Part shown: piece after piece, positions 29,001 through 40,620 of the stretch | How the letters are laid out: each line of letters starts with the position of its first letter | Numbering within the stretch: the first letter of the stretch is position 1 | NCBI GenBank assembly: GCA_964020975.1 | Contig: OZ026623.1 | Span: forward strand, 82,749,932 to 82,813,931 | DNA from: Hermodice carunculata | Lineage: Eukaryota > Annelida > Polychaeta > Eunicida > Amphinomidae | Length of the DNA stretch: 64,000 nucleotides | Direction: 5' to 3' | Notes under the pieces: model-generated | The model's input: only the letters and a program-made list of their open reading frames with translations | The model's database searches: none | Told to the model about the DNA's origin: nothing | Program-made: the position numbers and the translations under genes

Positions 29001-29679
29001 TTCCTCTCTGATGTTTAAGTTTCACTGGATGACAAATGTTTAAAATCTATCTGTTCAATAGTTTTTGTTCAGCTTAGACTAAACTTAGCTATAGCGTCAC
29101 CTAACGCCTACATGCTTAACAATACGGCGCTTCCCACAGTCGAGTTTCACGGAAACAAAAACTGATAGTGATACCCAATACTAAAATTTTGCTTCTATCT
29201 GTATACTTTCTAATTTGTCATATCCAAAAATATGTGTTATTGAAATTTTTATTTTATTTATTTTATCTTGACATTGTAGCCAAAAAGAAGTTGTTAAGAA
29301 TGTGTTATTGTGCACATGCGTGTTTGGGCAGGATACAATTTGTTTCTTCTTTCCATGCTGTGTGTCTTCGTGTACTGTAAAGCGGAATCCTGTTCATTTG
29401 TGTTGGAAAAGTTTTATTCGTTCTCTGTCGTGTACGTTCGTGTATTTCAAGTGACCTATGAAATGATTGATTCCAACGTTTCTTCAAACGGCAACTTCTG
29501 GCTTGCCTTTCTACGTAACATTGTGTCTGAGTAGTTTGTGTAATAATTCTTACCTGTCAAAGTGTAGTACATTTAAATTCCCGCGATCGTACACAATGTG
29601 AACGAACAGTCTGGATGGGTGTGGTATGAATAAAATGTGTCGAAAAAAAATAATATGTGTTCTGTTCTGACAGCAAATC

Positions 29680-29680
<1 letters not shown>

Positions 29681-29739
<59 letters not shown>
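29681..29739. repeat. (GT)n microsatellite
   Basis: An uninterrupted run of about 29 GT units. It leads straight into the 113-bp tandem duplication. Confidence 0.97.
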
Positions 29740-29742
<3 letters not shown>

Positions 29743-29950
29743 AGTTTACAAATTTTAATAGCAACAATAGATATGCGTATATATAGCACACAGATAAAGA
29801 TATTTTTGAATTAAACCTCTATCTATAATAGTGTGATGTGTGTGTGTGTGTGAAAATTTTACAAATTTTAATAGCAATAATCGATATGCCTATATATAGC
29901 ACACAGATAAAGACAATTTTGAATTAATCCTCTGTCTATAATAGTGTGAT
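29738..29950. repeat. Two-copy tandem repeat, 113-bp unit
   Basis: Unit 1 (29738-29850) and unit 2 (29851-29950) share TACAAATTTTAATAGCAA, TATATATAGCACACAGATAA and CTATAATAGTGTGAT in the same order, with a few substitutions. Each unit is preceded by a GT run, so the GT tract belongs to the duplicated unit. Confidence 0.85.
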
Positions 29951-30320
29951 AGATATTCAACATTGAAATCTTAAGTTTTAGCATGATTAGCATAACACTG
30001 TTCTTTGAATGCACGCATAGCTGAAAAATATAAATCGAAGTTGGATGACATCTCTATCTATAACACTAGTATTATTTAAGATGTTCGTCAACATTCAACA
30101 CTTCAACATTGTTTTGACCTAAATTTGCATAAATTAAAATATGACTTTTTTGTGTCACAGTTCATTTAATACGCCCACAGGACAGACGTATAAATTGAAG
30201 TTGGAATGGCATATCTATTTAGAGTAGTTGTTAACACTATTCATCATAATTCAACACTTCAATTTTGTGTTTTAGCCGAAATTTGCATAAATTTTAATTT
30301 GTCGCAGTTCCGTGCGACAC
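29951..30320. repeat. Degenerate tandem repeat with roughly 150-170 bp spacing
   Basis: Three diverged units recur: an ATTCAACA(CTTCAA) start at about 29955, 30089 and 30249; a TTTGCATAAATT block at about 30125 and 30283; and an ATAAATTGAAGTTGGA-like block at about 30030 and 30190. A further isolated piece of the same unit lies at about 31513-31553. Confidence 0.55.
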
Positions 30321-31649
30321 TATAATCTTTAGACATTGCATTTTATCAGTTGCTGCAAGAAGAATTTGTTTTTGAAAGAATTAAATGTTACAACTTAGCA
30401 AATAATAATTTAAACCAAGTGAACCTTTTTAAAGTAATTAGAGAACCTCTGTGTATGCACCGTAAAATTTGTGAACTTTCATTTTTAAATCAAAGTAGCT
30501 AACCAAGTTTGATACGGTTTAGGTAGAGATTTCAGATATTTAAGTTGACTGTGTTTCTTTCCACTTGCTATATGATTATCTAAATTTGTAATGATTGGAA
30601 AGAGTACAAATAAGCTTGACTCTAAAAATTTATATAAGTATGAGCGGAAATGTACACTTGCACTAAGAAATCAGATTTCTGTCATTGTCTACTATCTGAC
30701 ACCTTGATTTACTTTATGTGTAGCCATGACGTCCAATGTTGTAGTTATATGTGCAAATTAAAGAAAAAAAAAATGGATTAGAAAAAAAAAAACAGTGAAA
30801 ATTGCGATCGGGCCAAACTGAAAGTTTGCGTAAATTTCTTGAAAGGTTCAAGGTGTAGGTAATAAGGTATCGTCATCTGGGGTCAAAAATGCAAAAATGG
30901 CGGCTCGGTTACTTGTAGACAAACGACTTTTAAGTTTTAACACAAAGAAACAATCGTAGTGAAATTGTTTAAAAGCTATGATTTGGTCAAAAGGAAAGTA
31001 TATATTTATATGCGTTTTGTGACGAAATATGGTGGTCTTGAGTGTTTTTGAGGACTGTTTCGATGTCCGCATCTTCATCGCCCGATTGCCCATTCACTGC
31101 AAACTACGAAGATTCAAACTGGCAAACAGGTGGCTGGAAAGAATGTTCTGGACCCGTGTGCCTATGAATAACGCGCACCAGGACACCATGAAAATACATT
31201 TGGCACCAAATGTGTGCGTTAACTGCGAGGAATTACGATAGATCAATGCCAAAGGTCCCAGTAAGTAAATCAGTGTAAATGCCGACTACTGGGGGCGGGG
31301 CCTAGTGGCATGACACTTGAATGTGTGCACCCAAACCATAACAAGAGGACATGGATCGGTAAAGTCGTGCAAAATTCACCTTTTTCGAATTAAGGCTGAT
31401 GAATTATGGTTGACTAAAACGAAGCATGATTATAAATTGCAGCTGATATGTCCAAATGTTATTTTCTTCCAAAAAAATTACCCTGAGCTTTTCCTTAAAG
31501 ACAGTCATCATGATTCAACGCACTAATTTTGTGTACCGGCCGAAATTTGCATAGTTTCCCACCTGCTGACTACTTGGAACGAGATGCGAAACTGTAGGTG
31601 CTTGAATTTGAAGTTTATGGGTTGCGCTCGGTCTGAGTTTAAGCCTTTT
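30321..31649. other. Non-coding stretch, no gene seen
   Basis: Short frames only (for example 31029-31241 and 31317-31526), with no domain or splice support. Poly-A runs lie at about 30761-30791. Confidence 0.5.
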
Positions 31650-31672
31650 AAGAAAGAAAGAAAAAAAGAAAG

Positions 31673-31711
<39 letters not shown>

Positions 31712-31725
31712 AAAAAGAAAGAAAC
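31650..31725. repeat. (GAAA)n microsatellite
   Basis: A GAAA run with a few interruptions. The KERKKE-type and FLSF-type frames across it are artefacts. Confidence 0.95.
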
Positions 31726-32034
31726 AAACAAACAACAAACAAATTGATTGTCCATTTTACTTTCAATAAAAGGGATGCCCTATACTCCGAGTCAGATGAC
31801 ATTTTTTCACACGCTTGAGACCTGGTCAGAAGTTTTCATTCATATAACATCTTGCAAGAATGGAGCCCTGGTGATCCTAGGAGCTTGTATACTTCATTTT
31901 ATGATCAAATGTCTGGAGAAGAGGACAGTGCAGTTTTGTCCATTATGAAATAGTTAATGTATCTGTCGCCAGGTGACAGCATTTACTTGTAGGTTGTGCA
32001 TTCTGATTCTCAGGCATACTCTTGTATCCGTTAA

Positions 32035-32274
32035 GGTGAACTTTTTTATTTTAGCTGTTTGTATGAGTTAAACATTTTAGTGTGTAGTTCAACTCTGGAA
32101 TCATTGTAATCCTCATCTGATAATTACTATGATCAAATGTATCGATTTGTTGAAGATGAACTTTATCATTTTACCTGTTTGTTTGAGTTAAACATTTTAG
32201 TGTATACTTTAACTCCGCAATCTTTGTAATGCTAATCTGATAATTACTATGATCAAATGTATCGATTTGACACA
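32035..32274. repeat. Two-copy tandem duplication, 120-bp unit
   Basis: Unit 1 (32035-32154) and unit 2 (32155-32274) share GAGTTAAACATTTTAGTGT, TCTGATAATTACTATGATCA and AATGTATCGATTTG at the same spacing, differing at a small number of bases. Confidence 0.9.
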
Positions 32275-33599
32275 ATAAAATATGTTCGTGCCGTATTAAA
32301 TTTTAACTTCACGCTTGCTTATCTTATTTTGTGTAGCTTGTCCGACTGAGTACACGCTCTCATCTCCCCTTCCCTTCCTTGCCCTTCCCTTGCAGGTGCG
32401 GATGATGTGATCATGTAGAGATTACTATTTGCGGAATCGCTTTATTTTTAATTGCGAGTGAAATACCATCAGCTCCTCCATTATATATCTTAGAGACCGA
32501 TTCGACAGCAGTCCACCGTGAAAAAAACACGTAAGAAAGCTGTTGACATGGACTATTCCCCCCTCCCTGAAACAACAGGCATACCATCACTTGGATGAAA
32601 ATTCACTTTGTGAAGACTTGGAAGTTGGATTTATTGTAATAATTCAGATGAACACAACTTCTATCATAATCTGGACTGGAATAGTTAAGCCAGTGTAGCA
32701 TAAGAGTGCTATTGAAAGCTGATAACGTCATCCCTGAAGCCCCAGCCGAGTTTCCCAACAACAAAATAGCGTAAATAGGCCCGATCCGCGCCAAAGAAAA
32801 CTGTCAAAGTAGAGTTTACTGTTGGTACAGTTCTCATTTACAACACTTATGGAAAATATTTTTATTGATTGACATTTGAATGGAGCAGACGATATTTGGC
32901 ATGTAGGCAGTTTGTCCGCGAGCAAGGACCTGGTATATATTAGCGACGGTCAAAGCCATCTATTCAACCTTAGATCAAGGAACCAGTTACCTCAAATGAC
33001 CCCAGATATAGTTGGCACCTTTAGTACTTTTCTGCATTACTATACTCGCCTCAACGATACCCTCGCAAGGGATGGGACTTTCTTACCAGGCAAGGGGGGG
33101 GGGGGGGGGGCAAAGGTATTTTCGTGACTCGTGATCCTATCTTTTTATTTTCCGTGATCTGTGAAACAATCAAATTATTTTCGGGATTCGTGATTAAACC
33201 ATTGCTCGTGAATCGTGAAAATGCATATAAGCTGAATAATTTTTCCTGTGAAATGTGAAAACAATTCTTTTCCCTGTGAACTGTGATCAAGACCCCCACT
33301 TGCCCCCCTCCAGGCAAATATGCAATATTCATATGAGGCATGCATTGCTTCAGGTGTTACAAGATTTGGAGTCCTGTGTACAGTTTCTCGATTATTGAAC
33401 TGTGAGCCTCTTTCAAAACTTTCACAGAACCCTTGGACGATTTGCACAAAACATGAAGATCATAATTTGATTTATATTCATCTTATAGATGACTTTGTGA
33501 TCAACTGGAATTAGCAATGAGCTTGTGGGTGGTTTAAACATATTTTTATTTCAAAAAGCGATTGGAAAACAGGCAGAGCCTATATTAATTCCTCTCACA
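32275..33599. other. Non-coding stretch containing a degenerate repeat
   Basis: No gene recognised. At 33115-33290 a CGTGATC/CGTGAAA motif next to TTTTC recurs about six times. The stretch is bounded by a 17-base G tract (33094-33110) and a C-rich segment (33292-33312). Confidence 0.5.
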
Positions 33600-35060
33600 A
33601 AAAAAAAAAAAAAAATTGAAAGACATAATGTGTACATAGGGTAGCATAACATAACATAAAGAAGATAAGAGACCGCCGGGCGCCCCTGATAGTAATAGGT
33701 GTCCGAGCTTGCAGATTACCAAATGAATGGTAGCCCGCACGTGGCCACGGGTACAGTAGTCCGTGAAAGCAGTGTGGGCTTAATGTAAATCTACCAGTGC
33801 TGACAATGTAATTGTGTACGGCCTCGAAAACAGCTAGGTTGTCTGGTGTGGAATATTCAGAGCATCCATTTAGGGCAGTATTTAACGTAAACGATACATT
33901 GAGAATTGACAAAATGGATAGCTGCAGAGGATTCCGTTCATTGATGTAACGAGGACAAAGAAAGAAATGATGGCAGGTATCCTCGAGTGACGCGCCGTAG
34001 GCACAACCAGGGGAACTCGTAACACCGATTCTATACATATGTTGGTTTAACTGGATGCAACCCATTCTAATTCTTGAATGTATAATATTACTGTTCTGTT
34101 TCCAAGATAATATAAATCATTAGCCTTCGGTTTGTCTTCGTTCAATTTTCACTGGAAAGTTTCCAAATCTTAAGACTTTCTCACTGATAATGGTAAAGTG
34201 TTCCACTGACGAATAGCGGCCGGTATGAATGAATTACTGTGCAAACTAGTCCTGGCATGGACGTGACTAATATTATCCTTGGATCTCACGTTGTATATGT
34301 TCCTGAATGAAACATTTGTTGGAATTAATCTATGCAAATAACCTGGTGTAAGTCCATTGATAATTTTGCATAATAGTTTAAGTCTGTGTTTATCTCTACG
34401 TTTAGCTAAAGTCTCCCATCCAGTCTCATCATAGAACGCGGCATGACTGGTGCGACAGATACCACCCAATACAGCCCGGGCTGCAACCAGTTGAATACCT
34501 TCAAGGAACATTGCAACCGCCTGTGTACATCCACTCCACACTACATTACCAAACTCTAGTATTGGCCTAATACGCGTGAAATACATGAGTTCTAAAGAAC
34601 GTCTGCTAAGTTTGTATTGCAATAATTTCAAGATCCCGGTTGATTTTCTGGCTTTGCATGTGACGTATTTAATGTGGTTAATCCACGTAAGATCTGAACT
34701 AAGAATAACACCAAGATGATTTTGTTGCCAAACAATTTCCATGGGGCTATTGGAGAAAAGGACAGTGGGCTGTTGACTAGCAGTTCTTTTTTTTTTTTTT
34801 TTGCTAGCAACCATTGTTTTAGTTTTATTGCTATTGAAGGTGACCAACCACTGATGAGGCAATCCTTCAATGCTCTTTAGGTCATTGTTGATAATATTGT
34901 TGGAGTTGGATGTAGAGTTGGTGGAAACGTCAATAGTAATAAATAGGGTTATATCGTCAGCATGCAGTCTAATGTTAGATGTTACAATCTCAGTAGTATC
35001 ATTCATGTACACACGAAATAATAGAGGACCAAGTACTGATCCTTGTGGAACCCCTGCTTC
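33600..35060 (-). mobile_element. LINE 3' half, CR1/Daphne-like (reverse transcriptase to C-terminus)
   Basis: On the minus strand the sequence starts inside the RT palm with GVPQGSVLGPLL (about 35022-35058). The catalytic box follows as HADDI where most relatives have YADDT (about 34945-34965), then LGVILSSDLTW and the thumb-like LKLLQYKL..LELMYFTRIRPILEF. A segment typical of these LINEs comes next (AARAVLGG....ETGWETLAKRRDKHRLKLLCKI), then RQWNTLPLSVR. After two stops and a frame change (about 34090-34170) it continues as IIHSRIRMGC and a Cys/His knuckle (CAYG...CHHFFLCPRY, to about 33900). The endonuclease and N-terminal RT are missing, so it is 5'-truncated. A poly-T/A tract lies at the 3' end. 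Confidence 0.85.
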
Positions 35061-35435
35061 GATAGCGCCTCACTGCGAGGATTCCCCTTGCTTGTGGTTC
35101 ACTTGGATGAAAACCTTAAGCTTAGATTTTCTCAACGTTTAAGTACAGGTTCCCATTATTGTCATTATTACGGGGCACTAATAAGCAGACAGGCAGGAAC
35201 CCCCTCCAGAGGATACAACTTTACAGCCCCCCCACCCACCCACCCACACACACACACGCCTCTTCCCGTACTTGTTATTCTAATACAAAATACATTGCAG
35301 CACAAAACAAACTGAAGAAAAGGCGGATTGCCGATTTATCGCTTCCTACTTACAATCACCGAATTCCCCATTTTGGAAGCTTTTTTCCCCCCATTAATCT
35401 TTATTCATTCCTTTTACAATATGTGGTTGCTTGCT
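35061..35435. other. Spacer between two LINE fragments
   Basis: It contains a C-rich run with a (CCCA)/(CA) repeat at about 35227-35258. No gene is seen. Confidence 0.5.
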
Positions 35436-37130
35436 TGTTCATGCATCCCGTATAAACACAGTACAACAATGTTGTTGTATATTTTCCAGGCCATTTGCAA
35501 TTTTTGAAAGGTTTCTGTCGTATACATGCATTTTGACGTTTTTCAACATAATGGTTCTGATAACTTGTGATTTGCTTTGTAGTACCTTTAAATCAGCTGC
35601 AAAATTTAGGTTGTTTTGACATCTACGTAACTGAACATGTATAAAATATTTTGCAACTGAAATACAAAAATTTAAGATGTATGGAAAGGTTCGATTCATA
35701 CATCCAAATATGACATCTTTTTCACTCAGGTGTACATCATTATAAAGATCGGACTACCAATTTTGGAAAGAGTCCCAGAATCGCTGGGAACTATTGCACT
35801 CCTAAAACTTATATTCTATTGTGTCAACATTATCTGCACATCTATAATAATTGTCTGATTCTTTAATGCCCTTGAAACAAAGCCTCGTATTAGTTGTTAT
35901 TATTCTGTGAATATATTTAAATTGACAATACTGCAATTTTGTTTCCATACATCACTTATACGGAAGTTTAAATATTTCTTCCCATTCTTCTTCTGATATA
36001 GCATACTTATTTTTCCATTTCTGTAGTGCTGTCGGTATTGCGTTACTTCTGCTTTGAAACTCCCGATAAAAGTCTTTACTTTTTACAAATTTAAGTGGTA
36101 CCATTTTGCCTTTAATACGTATTTTGTACTGTTTCGCTGGTACAAAATTAGTGTAATTGTTTTTTATCTTCTGTTTCCAGGTGCGTGGCAGTGCATCCAA
36201 GAGACCATATCAATATAAGAAATTAACTTTCAAGTTAAAGTTTTCTTGAAACCTGTCCCAAGGATAGTGATTTACCTTGTTCATGAAATAAATCTTTTAC
36301 ATATAATACATCTTTTACATACCAATCTTGATGGAATACAGATGTCTTATCTACTTATATAAAGTCAGTATACCAAATACACTCTCTTAATATATCTTTT
36401 GGCGAATCAGGTGACGATAATCTTTGGAATTTACTGCATCCACGTAGTACTTCCTGATAAAACTGTGGTATATTTGCGTCTTCATACATGTATGCACTCG
36501 TTTTCAATAAATCTTTGAGTTTTATCTTTTCAAAAAAAAAATGTGCTAACGTTTTCCACTTTGTATCTTTTTTAGAGAATAATCTTTTGATCCAAGCCAG
36601 TATCAGGGAACGGACTTGAGATTTATTAGAGTTATGAATCTTCAAACCCCCTCTTTGAATACTTAAATACATAACTTCATTTTATACCTTATAGGTGTTT
36701 TCTCATCCCAGATGAATTCGTTTATCACCTCTTGAACTTTTTTCTTTGTATCCTCTGGGACAGGAACACAGGAACATTGATACAGTATTTTGGATATAGC
36801 CAAAGACTTTACAACCATATTTTTACCAATTAACGATAAATCTCTCCATGACCATATTCTTAGTAATTTGCTGATATCACCTAATTTGTGTTCTATGTTC
36901 AGTTCTTGCATGACCTTTGTATCTTCATCAAACCATATACCAAAAGCTTTAAAAGGAACTTGTGTCCAATTTACTTGTAAATTACCATACTAAGCCTTTA
37001 TTTGGGAGCCCATCTATCATGCTTCAGTTTTGTCTAAATTCACCTTTAAACCAGAGCAGTATGTAAAATCTTGTATATTTTGGTTACTTTTATCATAAAA
37101 ACCAAAGAAAACGCATAGATTATAGTTTAC
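35436..37130 (-). mobile_element. LINE 3' half, L1/Tx1-like
   Basis: Minus-strand pieces in order: GLKVNLDKTEA (about 37040-37070), WTQVPFKAFGIWF (about 36925-36970), then WSWRDLSLIGKNMVVKSLAISK..Y (36663-36911). Next come RGGLKIHNS...SLILAWIKRLF (36355-36672), LPRTWKQKI...PTALQKWKNKY...EEWEEIFKLP (35952-36200) and YIHRIITTNTRLCFKGIKES (about 35860-35935). A degraded tail ends near 35440. These blocks in this order are typical of the region after the RT catalytic core in L1/Tx1-clade LINEs. The YxDD core and endonuclease are absent. There are at least two frame changes and several stops, so it is an old dead copy. Confidence 0.8.
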
Positions 37131-37137
37131 TTACATT

Positions 37138-37156
37138 AATAATGATGATGATGATG

Positions 37157-37199
<43 letters not shown>

Positions 37200-37246
37200 G
37201 AGACAGACAGACAGACAGACAGACAGAGAGAAACAGAGAGAGAGAC
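37138..37246. repeat. Compound (ATG)n(ATA)n(GACA)n(GA)n microsatellite
   Basis: Simple repeats fill the whole gap between the 5' end of the L1/Tx1-like fragment and the 3' end of the next LINE. Confidence 0.9.
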
Positions 37247-38192
37247 CTATATATAATAAATAAAAATCTTTATTTCAAGTCAAAACATAGTACAATATTA
37301 AAACATTAGTGCCGAGGCACTTTTACTCGACCATGACGTCTGAGCAAGGGAAAATGATATGTACAAAGGGTAAGCAATGAAAAGATGTTTACAGTTGGTG
37401 CACGTTGACAATGGAAGTGACACAACTAGGTTCGTCTGTAGCATGAGGCACATACAGAACATAAGGAGGAAGGGCCAAGCCAGGCGTTTATAAGTCTTTT
37501 GAAATGGGATCGAGTTGTCTCTTCTTTTATATCAGGAGGGAGGGAGTTCCGAAGCTTGGCCCCTTGGTACCGCACCGAATTTTTGCCACAAGTAACAGTG
37601 TTGTAAGCAGACTGCTCAAATCTCATATTGTCTCGTAAATCATGCTAAGTTTTTTTTCTTGTGAATAAGTCAGAGAGAAAAGTAGGACAGTCTTTCATAG
37701 TAATCTTATAAATTTCAGTAGAGAGCTTTCGCAGTCTACTCAGATAAAGTGAGGATTTTATTGCCCAGTATAACATGTTTGAGTATGAACAGGTGCAATC
37801 ATTTAAGACAATCTGCAATGCTCTTTCATCAATTTTTTCTTGTCGTATCAGCTTGATCATATAGGTGCCACACTAAAGGACAGTAATTCAAGTTAGATAA
37901 GATAAACCCGTTAAAAAATCTACAATTTTTCTTTTTCACTTAAAATGATGGAGAATCTTCTTAAAACCGTTAATTTTTGCAAGCATGTTTACATAAGTAT
38001 GATACATGATCATGAAACTTGTGCTTATCATCAATATAAACGCCGAGCAGTTTAACAGATTTTTCTGACCTTATTTTGATACCATCTATTTCAAAGTAAA
38101 AGTCATCAGGACAATATGTAGCAGTTGGTAGAAGTAACATAGACTGGAATTTGTCAGGGGTTGCTTTCATTTAATTTTTTTCAAACCATTTA
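37247..38192 (-). mobile_element. LINE 3' fragment, CR1/L2-like
   Basis: The minus-strand frame opens abruptly with WFEKN, one stop, then MKATPDKFQSMLL and VKLLGVYIDDKHKFHDHVSYLCK (37970-38192). It continues with ERALQIVLNDCTCSYSNML, LSRLRKLSTEIYKI and PTFLSDLFTRK (37645-37860), then SVRYQGAKLRNSLPPDIK..T..HFKRLINAWL with a final Cys pair (37426-37626). After the stop, the 3' UTR runs to TGAAATAAAG and an AT-rich end at about 37247. Short frame breaks separate the three blocks. The 5' break lies exactly at the (CATA)n repeat. Confidence 0.85.
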
Positions 38193-38297
38193 TATACATA
38201 CATACATACATACATACATACATACATACATACATACCTACCTACATACATGCATGCATACACACACATACATGCATGCATACATACATACATAGTA

Positions 38298-38328
<31 letters not shown>

Positions 38329-38378
38329 CATGCATGCATGCATACATACATACATACATACATACATACATACATACA
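38190..38378. repeat. (CATA)n microsatellite
   Basis: A long TACATACA run with ATGC interruptions. It abuts the truncated 5' end of the LINE on its left. Confidence 0.95.
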
Positions 38379-39326
38379 AGCGATAAAGTTAAGAAACCGA
38401 AAAGTTCAAACTGGACTAAATATGATCGAACCAATGGAACCAGACAAGCAAATTATGAATACAAGGAACTGCAATGAATCTCACAGAAGAAAAAAATTGG
38501 TTTTTTATTTTATCATTTTATTTTTTAATCATTTATGCCCACTCTTTCAAAAAGATCAAACGGTCGGTTGCCCACGAGTTCGATGGCGGACACCATAACA
38601 ATAATTGACCCTGACCCAAGGGACTGGGACCCAGATGCCAAAGATTGTGACTATTAATCCAAATTTTATCAAAGTTCTGCGTGGCTTACGTGTGTGCACA
38701 GATGCTAACAGACTAAAATCTTCATTCAAGAGAGAGGCAGGTAAAATGTGCCTTTCAATTATGCGCTTGAAACTCCACAGTTCGCTGGATGAGTATCGTT
38801 TTCAAAATGTCTTGAATTCACTATTCTAACTTGATCACTCGTTTAACATATTAAACTGAAACCTGCATTCAATTTTTTTTCTGACTGTGACCACCTACGA
38901 GCTGTCTGGGAGCACAGTGATTTTACTCAAAACCCGAAATGGCCGTGGATGTGGTGTTTTACAAAATTCAAAGTACTTAATTTACCATATCCACGCCCTC
39001 TTGGGCCAAATTGTACAATGCAATGATACAAACACATAAAGACAAAATAAATGAACAAATACCAAAGTATAACATCTTATCGCACCACACATCTATTTGC
39101 CAAATCACATCAAAATATAGAATGGATGTAGACTAAACAGTGACACGGTGCAGTGCTGTGGATTTTACTGTATATCTGTTTAGGGCACACTTAATCCTTC
39201 TGCTATGAATTTCGCCTTTGAACTTGACGTTTTCTTTTCAACAAAAATCACAATAGCTGGCATTTCTATTAACAAAAGTCTACTATATCTGCCTCTGTCA
39301 GTTTCCAATCTGTTTGCACTAATCCT
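38379..39326. other. Non-coding stretch between LINEs, no gene seen
   Basis: Short frames only; nothing recognisable. Confidence 0.5.
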
Positions 39327-39329
39327 TAG

Positions 39330-39366
39330 TGAATGAATGAATGAATGAATGAATGAATGAATGAAT
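39330..39366 (-). repeat. (ATTC)n tail of the LINE
   Basis: On the minus strand the element ends GATGAAGATTT followed by ATTC repeats. Short tandem tails like this are typical 3' ends of CR1/L2-type LINEs, so this tract marks the insertion end rather than being an independent microsatellite. Confidence 0.75.
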
Positions 39367-40594
39367 AAATCTTCATCATACTGACCCGTTCCATGTAAAT
39401 ATAACAAAGTAAATATACAAAATAACTTAGGTACCCAGCCCATTGGGCTTATGTAGTCAGTTTAAAGAAAGATCTCTATTACGTATGCTGTGCATCAGTA
39501 CAGTTAAAAACAGTGTATCAGATATCATAAAGTTCATTACTGTCAAGGCGAGCGCCATATATATTCAGCTGTACAATTTTTTCGTTATAATATTCCATGC
39601 TGTTTCGATGTACCTACACAGAGGGAAAATATTATGTTGCATCATATCACGGAATTTTGCAATATCATGGAACTGTTGAAGATTAGGATTATAACGCTTA
39701 ACTTGTGTAAAAAGACCCGTTCGTATGCCACCATAAAGTGGACATGTGAGAACAAAATGTAACTCATCTTCTACCACATTGAAGCTGCATAATTCACATA
39801 GGCTTTGCTCAACCGCCAGGGGACTGTATCGACCTGTTTCAATTTTTATAGGAAGAATGCCTAACCGTAACTGAGCTAATAGCAACCGCTGTTTACGATT
39901 CAGCACCGCCATAACGTACTTTTTCAGTAACAAAGTTTTCTTTAAACAGGGCATATGTATGTAACTTTGGCTTGGACTCTACAACCAGTTTCCAACAGGA
40001 CTCTTGAAGAATTTCTGTTTTCCCGTTAAAATATTCAAGATTACATAACCTCTTCTTAGTATAAATATCTCCATAACCAACCTCTTTTAAAATACGTTTC
40101 ACATCTTCCGACTAGTTGCGATTACTTAATTCGTAGTCCCATTTGAAAATGTTCTTTGTTAACCTATTATCGTCCATGTTTTTCATGCGGTTCCAGAAAC
40201 GCAAAACACACGCGCAATTTCTGTACTTAAGCTTTTGCCATCCCATGTCACCATGAAGTCCGGGAATTGGAGCTTTATTGTGAACTCCCAAGAAATATTT
40301 CATAGCTCTTAGCTGAACTCGTTCGATATCGACAAAATACTTTACTCCCCCATATACCGGCACCATACTGTCAAATAAGCATCACACCCGATTCACAAAG
40401 AGATCTATATCTATCATAACCAACACTTTTTAACGTTTTGAATTTACTTATCAGAGCACCCAGGGCTCGTCTAACGGAGCTAGCTAGTACATCAGCATTT
40501 TCTGTAGAATCTAAGAAGATAATTCCTAAATATTTGTATCTATCCAAGAGGTCTACAGTCTTTCAATACACATGAAAATGGCAGTTGGTTTGGA

Positions 40595-40620
40595 CAGGGA
40601 CGTGCTATGGCACGTCCCTG
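40595..40620. mobile_element. 26-bp perfect palindrome inserted in the LINE
   Basis: The sequence is CAGGGACGTGC, TATG, GCACGTCCCTG: two perfect 11-bp arms with a 4-base loop. It is flanked on both sides by GTTTGGA (7 bp; 8 bp if one arm base is shared). Without the insert and one flank copy, the LINE reads on through RKRVLQTNCHF, so the insertion adds 33 bp (11 codons) and keeps the frame. CAGGG ends and a 7-8 bp duplication resemble a hAT element reduced to its two termini. Confidence 0.65.

Larger units (their letters stand above)
21187..29680. other. Long non-coding stretch, no confident gene
   Basis: No frame with a recognisable domain. It contains a G tract at 22507-22517, an A-box-like stretch (TGGCTCAGTGG, about 22550) without a B box, (ATG)n at 25555-25593, and the separately listed candidate exon and hairpin. 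Several short Cys-rich frames (for example 24806-25014, ending at a GTAAGT donor) cannot be told from chance. Confidence 0.5.

Noticed and set aside
38190-38378. Regularly spaced short repeats that look like an array
   Set aside because: It is a pure (CATA)n microsatellite without distinct spacers, in an animal genome; it is not a CRISPR array.
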